The translations under genes and the position numbers were made by a program. A stretch of 64,000 nt of DNA from Kangiella sp. HZ709. GTDB taxonomy: Bacteria > Pseudomonadota > Gammaproteobacteria > Enterobacterales > Kangiellaceae. The notes under the pieces are model-generated. The model did not search any database and was not told the DNA's origin. It worked only from the letters and a program-made list of their open reading frames with translations. The stretch lies in the NCBI RefSeq assembly GCF_009674675.1, contig NZ_WKJC01000001.1, forward strand, positions 558,001 through 622,000. The letters are read 5' to 3'. Positions 38,501 through 47,870 of this stretch are shown piece by piece. How positions within the stretch are numbered: position 1 is the first letter of the stretch; every line of letters begins with the position of its first letter.

Positions 38501-40086
38501 TTTTGTTCATAGGCGCACTCTTCTACTTCCCTTAATACCGAGCGCTGCGTCGATAAACTCACGTCACCGTAACTTAGAGTGTATTCTCTGATAGTCGTCG
38601 ACTGATATTGCGTTTTTATTTTTGACAGACGCTGGGTGCGACGAGTTTTTCCTCCGGCCATATAAGAAGTCGAAACATCTGGTCGGTTTGCATACTCCAT
38701 GCGAATATGACGATCGCCGATGGAGCTTCCATGTCCGGTATAGCTAATAGATTTCAGCAATACCTCGCCATTCTGAAAATTATAATAGTCGTACCAAATA
38801 TTGTTACCGCTTGGGTCACTCACTTTTCCAATATTCCAGGACGATACTTCATTTCTACCGCCGGCTTTGACTAAATTAGTCGCCCAACCTCCATAAATGG
38901 AAACACGACCATCTTTATGTTCAACTTTAAACCAGGGATGAGAAGAATTAATATCACCATTGTTTTGAGTAATTCGGGCAAAACTATCTAATTCCGTATA
39001 ATAAACGGCGCCGCTTTGGCCATAAGCACTTCCGCCTACTCTAATTAATCGCTGCCCATCCAAACAGAGTTTATCGTCAAGCGAATAGGTAACGGCTTTA
39101 GTGTATACGTCTTGGGCATGAGTAGCTGAACAACGATGAATCGAGGAGCCCGCGGATAAAGACCAACCGACTCCTGCAATACCGTTGCCGGAACGAGAAG
39201 AATAACTTAGGGACACGGATGGCTGCATCCCTGCTCTGCCCGGAGGAGCTACAATTGGTATCGAATAATTTGCGGCCCCGCCCGACACTCCGCCCGAACC
39301 TTCAACTGCACCAACATTAGTATCTCCATAGAGTGGCGAAGTATCGCTAAACCCGGGAGCATCTGGTATTGAGCCTCCAGTATTCTTCCAGCCTATGCCG
39401 CCGACACCTGTAGGTAATGTAACCGTGACACTTGAAGAGGTAGTAATAGATCCACAACCTGCCGTGTTACAAGCTCTCACACGATAAGAGTATAAACCAT
39501 CACCATTACCCACGATCTCTGTAGAGCGGTTAAGTCCTGTTGATACCCAGCCGCCCCAAGTGTTATTTATTGATTCTTGATATTCGTAACGAGTTGGGCT
39601 ATTCGTAGCTACCCCCCAAGAAACGGTATAAGAGCCATCACTGCTAGAGCTGCCATCACTAATGGAAACCGTGCCAGTACTGCCAGGAGAGGTTACACGA
39701 CTTACAGTAATATCATTACTAACACGAGCGGCACTACAGCGAACTGTTGCATTGAAATTACAAGCTTGCACTTCGTAACGATAGGTCCCTGAGTCTCTAC
39801 CCGACATAGAAGCACTGACAACATTCTGCGCGGTCGACGTCCAACCACTCCAACTGCCCTTATTATATTCACGCCAGCGATAATGGGTTTCTCCATCTAC
39901 TTGAGACCAGCTAAGGCTATAACTACCGGTTGAAGACGTTGCTGGAACCGTTGCTGTTCCTGGGCTAGCTGGCGTTGCCACATTAGTACCGCTACCAAAA
40001 CCGCCTGGAAAAGAAAGCAGGCCTAAGCTTGTAGACAATAAAACAAAAGTAAATAACAAGGTTGAGAGAGTTCGCAAGAAATTCAT
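32515..40086 (-). CDS. Secreted SpvB/TcC-type Rhs protein with C-terminal toxin tip (candidate JAB/DUF4329-like)
   Basis: The 2523-residue protein has a Sec signal (MNFLRTLSTLLFTFVLL). Two fibronectin-III-like repeats follow (about 40-220, each with W..Y..S..GW and a CN motif). Next are an SpvB domain (about 255-480, SIPIVAPPGRAGMQPSVSLSYSS split by short gaps), FG-GAP/VCBS repeats (GDFNGDGVKDW, DFNGDGLVD, ADINGDGLTDW), a long YD-repeat shell (about 1400-2150) and the Rhs core end RFLSVDPF ... NPLSGTDPTGY near 2241. After that the sequence changes to a Ser/Gly/Pro-rich linker and a more AT-rich tip. The last 120 residues hold MHFHYKG, EPGPADH and GIPNLTVTYY, similar to the HxH...SxxD pattern of JAB/DUF4329 domains. 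No PAAR or VgrG is present, so export is via Sec. Confidence 0.88.
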   Translation of the reverse strand: MNFLRTLSTLLFTFVLLSTSLGLLSFPGGFGSGTNVATPASPGTATVPATSSTGSYSLSWSQVDGETHYRWREYNKGSWSGWTSTAQNVVSASMSGRDSGTYRYEVQACNFNATVRCSAARVSNDITVSRVTSPGSTGTVSISDGSSSSDGSYTVSWGVATNSPTRYEYQESINNTWGGWVSTGLNRSTEIVGNGDGLYSYRVRACNTAGCGSITTSSSVTVTLPTGVGGIGWKNTGGSIPDAPGFSDTSPLYGDTNVGAVEGSGGVSGGAANYSIPIVAPPGRAGMQPSVSLSYSSRSGNGIAGVGWSLSAGSSIHRCSATHAQDVYTKAVTYSLDDKLCLDGQRLIRVGGSAYGQSGAVYYTELDSFARITQNNGDINSSHPWFKVEHKDGRVSIYGGWATNLVKAGGRNEVSSWNIGKVSDPSGNNIWYDYYNFQNGEVLLKSISYTGHGSSIGDRHIRMEYANRPDVSTSYMAGGKTRRTQRLSKIKTQYQSTTIREYTLSYGDVSLSTQRSVLREVEECAYEQNGAKRCLLPTKFEWLEAETQYALEKVPFADHSKRWLDKVLPHGDFNGDGVKDWPNKYTDAEGNVTGTNDNYFSNCYRPQNGFAIACVDGDFNQDGKTDKFKKVNDQLHIKYQDSSTWINTGIAWSQHTFQGVNSNGQTQQDVKADYPMGYSDFNGDGLVDIAFFHTNGGSPELRVYWNSGNHSQPFSSGNSHLIHSYSIRNGLNSFCGGGLLSSIYCNVNQSFMTDVQIYGDIDGNGTADFVVFSVQGGGIPRVPKPMKVILSHSGANGYTTSEISPFSAPAYTVYPNELIEADFFADINGDGLTDWLSTGSVANGSATHSIYVKFNKGGGQFDATWQDLDFAIPTRGGAVPMNDGVEPYFYPVNSKTVFMDYDGDGKNELLIADTVVASGCALINGFTESGAPTSDWFCDDAMYRNYVQSVVGGARAPANPSEINADVVDDSVRKFDAIYFNESANGDYSIEKLPTQLVASATQYAPIDSYGNGLTDFVTVFGCRWAEGTDCKWNTGTSGHAATVQNSSYTEGVWVMRNKGAAKTGELYQPIDMMLSAEDALERKIEWIYKPLSTGTYKDNLGNNFYEVTHSYQENDNQYFHFASSMYAVASMKQSDGIGGLNESRYRYRGAMYNTQGRGFQGFKQIIVDDLSDTDVNKHLRSVSDFHQKFPLSGKLEQTRTCLINNGGEDCQSKPITKTSHTWDLWSNGLWGTTVYNALTGFSNKVYDGISTDNRYWVAPVTEVEHTFKTSSSHGGVMSVDVNSNHTNWISEKYRYFQFDGANTACPKITKSYYQEPNGVNRTESKTESSYSSDINNWWLCRMDKQKVTTYAVSNLGTDYSGTQSGTDFTKAVETSFVYDLNHWKPKTISTKATEGQGTANGLDSIVNTSYNSYGLPTSIISDGEHYTGADMADRSVTTSYTSDGYFVSSVTNSKGHVTTTEVDPIHGQATKVTDPNNQVTTMTYDAFGRVHSTKLPGEPTQYTAYNWCSGVNGGTAWCFSFPGKQYRVYTVKKGTPRNLKYFDSFNREHYSITRNFEDDHWYYTLNKFDNKGQKTHEAINDSAKGWQYTKYIGYDALGRLTEKETPQASGSLTGASDSYLITNYSYDGFETNINAGGLTMARKYNGLGQLVWTKDAHNNYTRYAYDGAGNPISLQDANGNAIYAKYNALGHKEYVDDPNMGKKYFWYNTFGEVEKEKDANLTELTYSYDELGRMTQRWTNGTRSGYWYWDNSNALNYRGMLRWEYNVNVNNDRLIKYHYYTKTAGGKLYSNHTKHRIYTDLNYTDYDILHYLDNNFGRPKGMRYVTTGLALEYEYNELGYMTKIKNANGGYVYQEIKDLDAHGKITNQLKTNGLLTESAINTSNPMYHPATGQMMSIRTATTFGDELRHELTYTYDDFSNLEMQTVRANGVTNAEDYDYDGLHRLVQSQRTINNGSTLITDPIQYNYDAVGNFTKKGDYVTSYAYGNVDKNAGGNAGPNAARWITKKSGGTAVYQYDNNGNMESGDGRTITYNEFNKPLTIHKNGITSSFSYGADLMRYKQVKEGLPGGVTETTYYVDKLFEKVETKVNLTTTKTVYKHYIGDVAIQNKTVTGSSSEWDIRFTHRDRLGSVITLTDDGGQVTEHRSYDAFGKPRKGDFGDLSTPTLFGSVGSEPYTDRGFTDHEHLDDAELIHMNGRAYDYNLGRFLSVDPFIQEPGNSQSMNPYSYIMNNPLSGTDPTGYMAERGLGKTTIECGKQNNCGAVISAISSGGSVGAGADNGSESSSNVSAPGTSEESIDEINNDTPEGAATPASGQAPANTSGGTEMTLDEYKEAVKNGLWSTAQVLPSIKGNRAAKEAGKRGNEGAASSTDDVVTTTEYIDFMKNIYKITVKAENPSDDKGKQLVGEKHIALRKNDAGEVVVSGIAIGLQNGAYVRSFINNTKASVLMHFHYKGIEVEPGPADHTVPKFMGIPNLTVTYYRKGTQFKCCNLYEVGRVNGQYRYRDVKRSKPGRWLKSSYDWK

Positions 40087-40272
40087 TCTATGTCCTTAAT
40101 AAAGAGAATATGCTTTGGGGTATAACGATAAAGGCGGGATTAGAGCATATTATTTTGTTCATTTCAAAAGAAAACTGGCGATTTTATATACAAATTGAGC
40201 CAAGCAAATATAAGCATTCTACTTTGCGCAGAAAAGTAAAAGCGATAGTCTCTGATAACCATTTAAACGTGA

Positions 40273-41703
<1,431 letters not shown>

Positions 41704-41711
41704 GCCATACG

Positions 41712-42851
41712 ATTAATATTTTTAATTCTGCAATTAGCGCCGATGTCTTTTTCGAAGATTATTGGCAAAAAAAGCCCCTCTTAATTCGAGGGGCTTTTGC
41801 TAATGAATTTATCGAAAATTTAATCACTCCAGAAGAATTAGCTGGCTTTGCTTTAGAGGATGAAATCGAATCCAGATTAATAACTCAGTTTGAAAATCAA
41901 TGGGACTTAACTCACGGCCCTTTAGATGAGAGTGTTTTTGCGGCACTGCCGGAAGAAAACTGGACATTATTAGTTCAGTCACTGGATTATTTTCATGAGC
42001 CTTTACATCAGCTGATCCAGGCTTGTGATTTTATGCCTCGTTGGCGCTTAGATGATGTAATGGTTTCCTTTGCGTCAGATCAAGGTAGTGTTGGTCCGCA
42101 CCTAGATCAATACGATGTATTTCTAATTCAAGGTTCTGGCACAAGGCGCTGGCGTGTAGGAGAGAAAAACCAAGCTATCACTAAACACTCACCTCACCCG
42201 GAAATCTCGCAAATAAAAGCGTTTGCTACAGATTTGGATATTACCGTAAAAGCTGGGGATTTGCTTTACATACCGCCAAATACGCCGCATTGGGGCGAAT
42301 CTATCGGCGACTCTATTTGTTATTCCGTAGGTTTTAGAGCTCCTAATTTAGAAGCCTTAACACAACAACTACTCGAAGAATCTAATGAGCAATTAAGTAG
42401 TTTATGGAGCGATAAAGACATCCTATCAGCTAGCAACTCTGGTGGAGAAGTTAATGCTCAAATTTCAGATTGGGTCGGTAATGAGATTCATAAACTTACT
42501 ATCGATAACAAGTTAAATATTGCAGTAGGAAAAGAAGTCACTCAACTCAAATATCCTGAGCTGTTAGCAGAAGTCAGCTTGTGTGAAGCACAAGAGCTGT
42601 CAGAGCTAGCTTTTGTAGCATCTTTTAAGCTTAATTCAATAAGCCGACTTGCCTATTTTAAGGAAGAAAATGATTTAATGGTTTTTGCCAATGGTCATTA
42701 TATTTCCACAAGCGCCGATGTTTTAGAGTTAGTTATTGCTTTAAATAATTACGAGACAATTAGACTTGAAAATTTTAATATTAATCGTGATGTTATACGC
42801 AATTTTTTATATGAACTTATCTTAACTACCGCCCTCGAATTTGTAGAATAA
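41712..42851 (+). CDS. roxA: Ribosomal protein uL16 arginine 3-hydroxylase (JmjC cupin), apparent ATT start
   Basis: The first ATG in frame (42033) would cut off 107 residues that clearly belong to the RoxA/YcfD family, such as YWQKKPLLIRGAF, TPEELAGFALEDEIESRL and WTLLVQSLDYFHEP. Upstream of them the frame has no ATG, GTG or TTG. ATT at 41712 lies seven bases after TAGG and gives a 379-residue protein whose WQK motif sits within one residue of its E. coli position. The JmjC metal site is intact (GPHLDQYD and later PPNTPHWGE). It hydroxylates an Arg of ribosomal protein L16 using 2-oxoglutarate and Fe(II). A strong terminator hairpin lies inside its first 30 codons. Confidence 0.8.
   Translation: MNIFNSAISADVFFEDYWQKKPLLIRGAFANEFIENLITPEELAGFALEDEIESRLITQFENQWDLTHGPLDESVFAALPEENWTLLVQSLDYFHEPLHQLIQACDFMPRWRLDDVMVSFASDQGSVGPHLDQYDVFLIQGSGTRRWRVGEKNQAITKHSPHPEISQIKAFATDLDITVKAGDLLYIPPNTPHWGESIGDSICYSVGFRAPNLEALTQQLLEESNEQLSSLWSDKDILSASNSGGEVNAQISDWVGNEIHKLTIDNKLNIAVGKEVTQLKYPELLAEVSLCEAQELSELAFVASFKLNSISRLAYFKEENDLMVFANGHYISTSADVLELVIALNNYETIRLENFNINRDVIRNFLYELILTTALEFVE
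41770..41798 (+). terminator. Strong bidirectional terminator hairpin inside the roxA reading frame
   Basis: AAAAGCCCCTC pairs perfectly with GAGGGGCTTTT (11 bp) around a 7-nt loop, starting 67 bases after the purB stop. On the plus strand it ends in four T residues; on the minus strand in seven. It encodes roxA residues KKPLLIRGAF. By position it is the purB terminator. Confidence 0.8.
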
Positions 42852-42857
42852 TCATCA

Positions 42858-44207
42858 ATGAGCAGATACCAAACCCATCAAGTAAAACGCGAAACCCATG
42901 CGCTGATTAAAATTGCTATCCCAGCAATTCTCGCACAACTAGCACAAATGGCATTGGGGGTTAGCGACACTATCATGGCAGGTAACTATTCACCCAATGC
43001 TCTGGCCGCCGTAGGCACTGGTTTTAGTTTGTTTGTCGTTATTTTTTCTTTGTTTATGGGAATGATGATTGCCATTAATCCAATGGTTGCTCAGCTCAAC
43101 GGCCAGCAACAGGAAAAACAAATTGGTAAAGTTTTTCAATTAGGTTTTGTCATGGCGGTTATTTTTGGCATCATTAGTTTTATTGCCTTAAATCTTTCAC
43201 GCTACCTACTGGATATAGTGGGAATCCCTGAAGCCATAGTCTCGACCACCAGCGATTATTTAAGCGCATTAAGCTGGGGCACCATTTCTGCCTATTTATT
43301 TTTAGCCCTACGTTCAGGCAACGAAGGTTTATTTTCAACCAAAGCAATAATGGTCTGCTCCTTTTTAGCAATCCCTTTCAATATTGTTTTAAATTATTGG
43401 TTTATTTTTGGCGGCTTGGGTGTTGAAGCTATGGGGGCTGTTGGCGCTGGTTATGCCACCAGCATTGTATGGACCATTTTGTTCGTTTCATTAGCGGTTT
43501 TTACCTTAGCTCACAAGCCATTTAAAAAATATGACATCCTAAAAAACTTCAGTTGGCCAACGATAAAGCTGACTAAAGAATATTTTCATATTGGCATCCC
43601 AATAGCCCTAGGTATGGTCATGGAAATTGCTATGTTTGGTGGCGTAGGGATCTTTATTGCTCGCTACGGCGAACAACTAGCTGGCGCCCATCAAATTGCC
43701 ATGAATATCGCTGGTGTTGCCTTTATGGTGCCGCTCGGTTTATCGGTTGCCGTAACGGCTCGTGTTGGCTACTGGTTGGGGCAAGAACGCTTTGGTCAAA
43801 TGCGTTTAGCTGGCTATTGCGGCATTGGGCTAAGCCTTTTGTTTCAGATAGTTACCGTCACTATCATGCTGCTGCTTAGATACCAAATAGTAGGCTTCTA
43901 TACTAATGATTTAGCGATTATTGAGATAGCAGCAGGACTAATTTTCTTAGCTGCAATTTTCCAATTCTCTGATGGTTTGCAAGTTAATGCCGCAGGCGCA
44001 TTAAGAGGCATGAAAGACACCGCGATACCTATGGTTTATATGGCGATTTCATACTGGTTAGTTGGCTTTCCTTTGGGCTATTATTTAGCAGAATTTGAAG
44101 GCATGAAGGCTCAAGGTTATTGGATTGGCATTATCGCCGGCTTAACCATGGCGGCTATATTATTACTGGGTCGCTTTATCCGAAAAACAAAATCTCTACG
44201 AGATTAA
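42858..44207 (+). CDS. MATE-family multidrug efflux transporter (NorM-like)
   Basis: The 449-residue protein has twelve hydrophobic segments arranged in two halves. The first half has IPAILAQLAQMALGVSDTIMAG (in pieces) and the second IPIALGMVMEIAMFGGVGIF, the paired signature of MATE exporters. The acidic residues expected for cation coupling are visible in helix 1 (VSDTIM) and helix 7 (VMEIAM). It exports drugs or metabolites in exchange for Na+ or H+. It begins six bases after roxA, so the two are probably cotranscribed. Confidence 0.9.
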   Translation: MSRYQTHQVKRETHALIKIAIPAILAQLAQMALGVSDTIMAGNYSPNALAAVGTGFSLFVVIFSLFMGMMIAINPMVAQLNGQQQEKQIGKVFQLGFVMAVIFGIISFIALNLSRYLLDIVGIPEAIVSTTSDYLSALSWGTISAYLFLALRSGNEGLFSTKAIMVCSFLAIPFNIVLNYWFIFGGLGVEAMGAVGAGYATSIVWTILFVSLAVFTLAHKPFKKYDILKNFSWPTIKLTKEYFHIGIPIALGMVMEIAMFGGVGIFIARYGEQLAGAHQIAMNIAGVAFMVPLGLSVAVTARVGYWLGQERFGQMRLAGYCGIGLSLLFQIVTVTIMLLLRYQIVGFYTNDLAIIEIAAGLIFLAAIFQFSDGLQVNAAGALRGMKDTAIPMVYMAISYWLVGFPLGYYLAEFEGMKAQGYWIGIIAGLTMAAILLLGRFIRKTKSLRD

Positions 44208-44217
44208 TGCTCGTTTT

Positions 44218-45252
44218 TTAAAATTTCCAATAGCCTAAAAGTTTACGCATTTTATAACTACGCAGTAAATTTAAAGGTTTCTTTTTTGTTATTTTGCTAT
44301 CACTTTTTAAAAGCTCAAGCGTAGCATTTAATATTCGATTGGCAGAAAAACCGTCACTATACGGGTGTAAATCTTTGGCATATTTAGCAATGGACTGCCT
44401 GAGCTCATCGGAGGGTTCTAGTGCTAACTTTAATGCAGGCTGCAATTCATTAGGATCCTTAATATCAATTAAATAATCCCCCGGCTGACTATTATTCAAT
44501 GTTATCGTAGGCTTATTTAACAAAGAAAACTCCCCAACAATCGATGATGTATCAGATATCATAATATCCGCCCATTGCAACAACTCATTAACGCCTTCTT
44601 CCTGACACACTTTTAGAGTATTAGATTCTAAGGAAAGATATTTTTCGATAGCATCTTGAGCCATTTTAGGATGAAATTTAACTAAAATTTCATATTCCTC
44701 GCTCTGGCTTAGCATTTTTATTTCTGAAAATAATTCGTAAGCAGCAGTAAGAGACGGCGAAAAGGTTGGCGCAAATAATATCTTAGTTTTGTTGGAGTCA
44801 TTTTTATAATCTAAAGGCTCAGTCGTGAACAAGGGATCGAGTTTAGGCCAACCGGTTTCTTTTACTGAAAAATACCGATGCTTTTCGGCCAGCTGTTTAA
44901 ATACCCTGGTGGTAGCTGAACCATGAGTACAGTATAAATCGAACCAACCTCTAATTTTAAAATGTCCTTTTTTCTTCCACTCCAAACCATGGAAAATTTG
45001 TATCTTTAGACCAGGAATAAAATTTGGAACTTTATTACCGGGAACAAATACTGCGTCTGCATCCAAAGCTACTGCGTCCTCGATTGTCTCCAATATTTGT
45101 TCCGATTCTTTAAACAGTTTTTGATCGACCGTCTCCCCTACTGCAAACCAGTAGACCACATGACCAGCATTGATAATTTCACGCTGTAAGGGGCGTAAGA
45201 TTTCAAAAGAGTAATTTTGAGATATGTAGAATAAAAATTTATAGGTTTTCAC
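44218..45252 (-). CDS. CDP-glycerol glycerophosphotransferase family protein
   Basis: The 344-residue protein has the GT-B-like pattern of TagB/SpsB proteins: IQIFHGLEWKKKG near residue 84, TGWPKLDPL near 140, ILFAPTFSPS near 155, VKFHPK near 190, and the nucleotide-binding stretch DIMISDTSSIVGEF near 228, followed by LNKPTITL. Such enzymes move a polyol phosphate from a CDP donor to a surface glycan or lipid. In gram-negative bacteria they usually belong to capsule or LPS loci; here it stands alone, convergent with the MATE gene. The acceptor is unknown. Confidence 0.78.
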   Translation of the reverse strand: MKTYKFLFYISQNYSFEILRPLQREIINAGHVVYWFAVGETVDQKLFKESEQILETIEDAVALDADAVFVPGNKVPNFIPGLKIQIFHGLEWKKKGHFKIRGWFDLYCTHGSATTRVFKQLAEKHRYFSVKETGWPKLDPLFTTEPLDYKNDSNKTKILFAPTFSPSLTAAYELFSEIKMLSQSEEYEILVKFHPKMAQDAIEKYLSLESNTLKVCQEEGVNELLQWADIMISDTSSIVGEFSLLNKPTITLNNSQPGDYLIDIKDPNELQPALKLALEPSDELRQSIAKYAKDLHPYSDGFSANRILNATLELLKSDSKITKKKPLNLLRSYKMRKLLGYWKF

Positions 45253-45397
45253 AACAATGATGGTTACGCTAAATACTTGAAAAGTATAACATTTAATTAC
45301 CGCCTTTGGGATAGAGAACTATTTTTATTTTGAAAATTGCGAAATGCTTCATTAAGCTATAAGATCGCTGTGTTTTTAACCAGAAGTATTACGAGCG

Positions 45398-46081
45398 ATG
45401 AATCCATACTCAATAGATCATTATCAGCGCCCTACTCTCGAAACACCTAATGGTGAAGAGAAGGTTCTCATGCATTCATGCTGTGCTCCCTGTGCAGCTG
45501 AAGTTATGGAAGCCGTTCATCATTCTGGTATTGAGCAAACCGTATTCTTTTATAATCCTAATATTCACCCGATTGAAGAGTACGAGATTCGCAAAGATGA
45601 AAATAAGCGGTTCTGCGATAAGTTAGGTATTGAATTTATTGATGCTGATTACGACAAAGATAACTGGTTCGAGCGCGTTAAAGGTCAAGAAAATGAACCT
45701 GAGCGAGGTGCGCGTTGCACCACTTGTTTCGATATGCGATTCGAGCGAACCGCCCTCTTTGCTGAAGAAAATGGCTTTAATCTTATTTCTAGCACGCTAG
45801 GGATTTCACGCTGGAAAGATATGGATCAAATTAATGGTTGTGGCTTAAGAGCCGCTGCGCCTTATGACGAAGTGGATTATTGGACTTTTAACTGGCGCAA
45901 ACAAGGCGGTGCTCAACGTATGATTGAAATCTCCAAGCGTGAGCAGTTTTATCAACAAGAATATTGTGGTTGTGTTTATTCGTTGCGCGACACTAATCGC
46001 TGGCGCCAAGCTAACGATCGCCCTCGAATTAAGCGTAATATTAAATTCTATGGATTGGATGATCCCAGACAAGACAAATAA
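45398..46081 (+). CDS. queH: Epoxyqueuosine reductase QueH
   Basis: The 227-residue protein has the QueH (DUF208) Cys pattern: LMHSCCAPC near residue 24, [11 protein letters not shown] near 105 and EYCGCVYS near 189, which bind an iron-sulfur cluster and a further metal. [16 protein letters not shown] is also characteristic. It performs the last step of queuosine synthesis in tRNA, replacing QueG where that is absent. It is a single gene closed by a terminator shared with the convergent lipoprotein gene. Confidence 0.93.
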   Translation: MNPYSIDHYQRPTLETPNGEEKVLMHSCCAPCAAEVMEAVHHSGIEQTVFFYNPNIHPIEEYEIRKDENKRFCDKLGIEFIDADYDKDNWFERVKGQENEPERGARCTTCFDMRFERTALFAEENGFNLISSTLGISRWKDMDQINGCGLRAAAPYDEVDYWTFNWRKQGGAQRMIEISKREQFYQQEYCGCVYSLRDTNRWRQANDRPRIKRNIKFYGLDDPRQDK

Positions 46082-46106
46082 AAAAGCCCCAAATGAGGGG
46101 CTTTTT
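46081..46106. terminator. Bidirectional terminator between queH and the Slp-like gene
   Basis: AAAAAGCCCC and GGGGCTTTTT form a perfect 10-bp stem around a 6-nt loop. T tracts follow on both strands, serving two convergent genes. Confidence 0.9.
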
Positions 46107-46122
46107 ATTATTCAATTTTTGC

Positions 46123-47016
46123 TTATTTAACTTTTTGCATTGGCCTAGGGTTTCTAGGCGGAGTTGGTTTCGGGATCTTAACTTTATGAATCCTTGGTTG
46201 AACTCTAGTCGGATTCTTTGGAGCTACAGGACGCCTAATTTGAGCAGGTTTGTTAGGCTCAACATTTTGTCTCTCTCGCTGACGAAGCGTTACCCTTTCT
46301 ACTTCCTCACGATTCGGCTCTTGATCAGAAAGCGGTTGAATGCGATTGGTGGGGCCAGGCGCTGCATTTAAGTGTGAATGGTCATTACGAGAGCGATAGC
46401 TATGCCTAACTGAATGATGGTGGAAAGCACCGTGTATCGGACAATAGTTATAACGAGGGTAACCATAATATGGTGAACGCCAGCGATAACCTACATGTCC
46501 AAACCAGTAGGGATCCCAGCTACTAAAGCTAGAAACATACACTCTAGATTCGCGTTCTTTCCAAAGATGGTGGCCACTGGAGTCTACCACTGGAAAATTT
46601 ACTTGATGTTGGCCAATTTGACCCGGCATAGATTGGTTCAAAACACCAACCACCGTGATTTCTTTACCTTCTTTATAAATGAGTGGATCAAGAAAACCTT
46701 GCACTCTAGCTATGAAACGACCGCTGGTATTGGCATCTCCTACAGGACGAGCCCTCGCATCCAAGGGTAAATTAACAATCTCAACTAAAGTATCTTGTTC
46801 AAGGTTTTCAACTCGAGCAACAATTCCACCCCAGCGGACCTCACTACCTACGAACGATTCGGGAGACTGAGCAACCCTCACAAAACTAGTATTAGGTTGT
46901 TCGAAATTAACCGTTTCAGGGGCTAAAGAACAAGCTGATAACACACCCACGCCTAATATGACGCTTGAGAGTTTAACAAATGGCTTTCTAAAGCATTGAT
47001 TTAATTTATAAAACAA
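46123..47016 (-). CDS. Slp-family outer-membrane lipoprotein with His/Tyr- and Pro/Arg-rich tail
   Basis: The 297-residue protein starts at a TTG (47014-47016) eight bases after GAGG; no ATG lies nearby. The signal ends in the lipobox LSAC (Cys29). The Slp domain (about 35-160) has FVGSEVRWGGIVARVEN and GRFIARVQGFLDP. It is followed by a region with WDPYWFGHVGYRWRSPYYGYPRYNY and a His cluster, then a Pro/Arg/Lys-rich tail (about 215-297) that is not part of Slp proteins. Slp lipoproteins are stress- and starvation-linked and of unknown biochemical role. The tail could bind peptidoglycan or nucleic acid by charge, which is speculation. Confidence 0.8.
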   Translation of the reverse strand: MFYKLNQCFRKPFVKLSSVILGVGVLSACSLAPETVNFEQPNTSFVRVAQSPESFVGSEVRWGGIVARVENLEQDTLVEIVNLPLDARARPVGDANTSGRFIARVQGFLDPLIYKEGKEITVVGVLNQSMPGQIGQHQVNFPVVDSSGHHLWKERESRVYVSSFSSWDPYWFGHVGYRWRSPYYGYPRYNYCPIHGAFHHHSVRHSYRSRNDHSHLNAAPGPTNRIQPLSDQEPNREEVERVTLRQRERQNVEPNKPAQIRRPVAPKNPTRVQPRIHKVKIPKPTPPRNPRPMQKVK

Positions 47017-47164
47017 AGTGTTTACCTCACCTTTAATGCTTGTTCCGATAAGCGATAGTCATTTGATTTCCATATGAATAACACAGTTATATCATAGATG
47101 GCTGAATTAAAACTGAATAGGGGTCAAAGATACAGCTAGTATGCAAGCATACTCTACCTTATGT

Positions 47165-47866
47165 TTAAGGCTTACCCTGCTCTGCTTTTTTCTTAGCGAC
47201 ATTATTGCGCAAGTACACCGGCTGAGCTAATTCAGCAGGTTGCGCATTACCAAGAGCCAATTGAGCTTTAACCCAAGGCAACATAGCAGAAGCTTTAGGA
47301 AAGCTGGTTGCAGCTTCTAGCTTAATTTCGTGAGCTAAAGCGCCCTTTAACTCGGATTGATAAGTTTCCCAGCCTGATCCCGTTGCGTAATAAGATGACT
47401 TAATAATCGTGTTAATAGTGACATCTTCGGGCTGAATAACCGTCTCATCTCCCAGTAAAACCATTAAGCCATCTTGTGCTTGATATTGCGCCCAATAAAC
47501 TTCGCCCATACGGGCATCGATTGCTGGTAATACATCCTTTTGTCGATGACTATCATAAGCTAATTGCGCCATAGCTTGTAAGCTTGAACAACCGACAACA
47601 GGAATCCCTGCACCAAAGGCCAAGCCTTGAACGATTGAAACGCAAATTCGTAAGCCCGTGAAAGCACCTGGCCCTTGACCATAACCAATACAATCAAGTT
47701 CTGCTAACTTCAGGTTAGCTTGCTGTAACACTGAATCCACCATTGGCAACACCAACTCACCATGTTGACGCGGTGCCACTTGATAGTCTTCATATAAACG
47801 CCCTTCTACTTCTAAGGCAACGGAACAAGCTTCAGTGGAAGTGTCTATTATTAGTATCTTTTGCAT
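47165..47866 (-). CDS. tsaB: tRNA threonylcarbamoyladenosine biosynthesis protein TsaB
   Basis: The 233-residue protein of the ASKHA fold begins ILIIDTSTEACSVAL and has YGQGPGAFTGLRICVSIVQGLAFG near residue 60, the TsaB dimer and docking signature. It lacks the metal-binding His motif of TsaD, as expected. With TsaD and TsaE it makes t6A37 in ANN-decoding tRNAs. The gene is four bases downstream of the helicase gene and looks cotranscribed with it. Confidence 0.93.
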   Translation of the reverse strand: MQKILIIDTSTEACSVALEVEGRLYEDYQVAPRQHGELVLPMVDSVLQQANLKLAELDCIGYGQGPGAFTGLRICVSIVQGLAFGAGIPVVGCSSLQAMAQLAYDSHRQKDVLPAIDARMGEVYWAQYQAQDGLMVLLGDETVIQPEDVTINTIIKSSYYATGSGWETYQSELKGALAHEIKLEAATSFPKASAMLPWVKAQLALGNAQPAELAQPVYLRNNVAKKKAEQGKP

Positions 47867-47870
47867 AGGT

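Noticed and set aside
42033..42851. roxA starting at its first ATG
   Set aside because: This would remove about 107 residues that match the RoxA family and part of the fold; the frame is intact upstream of it.
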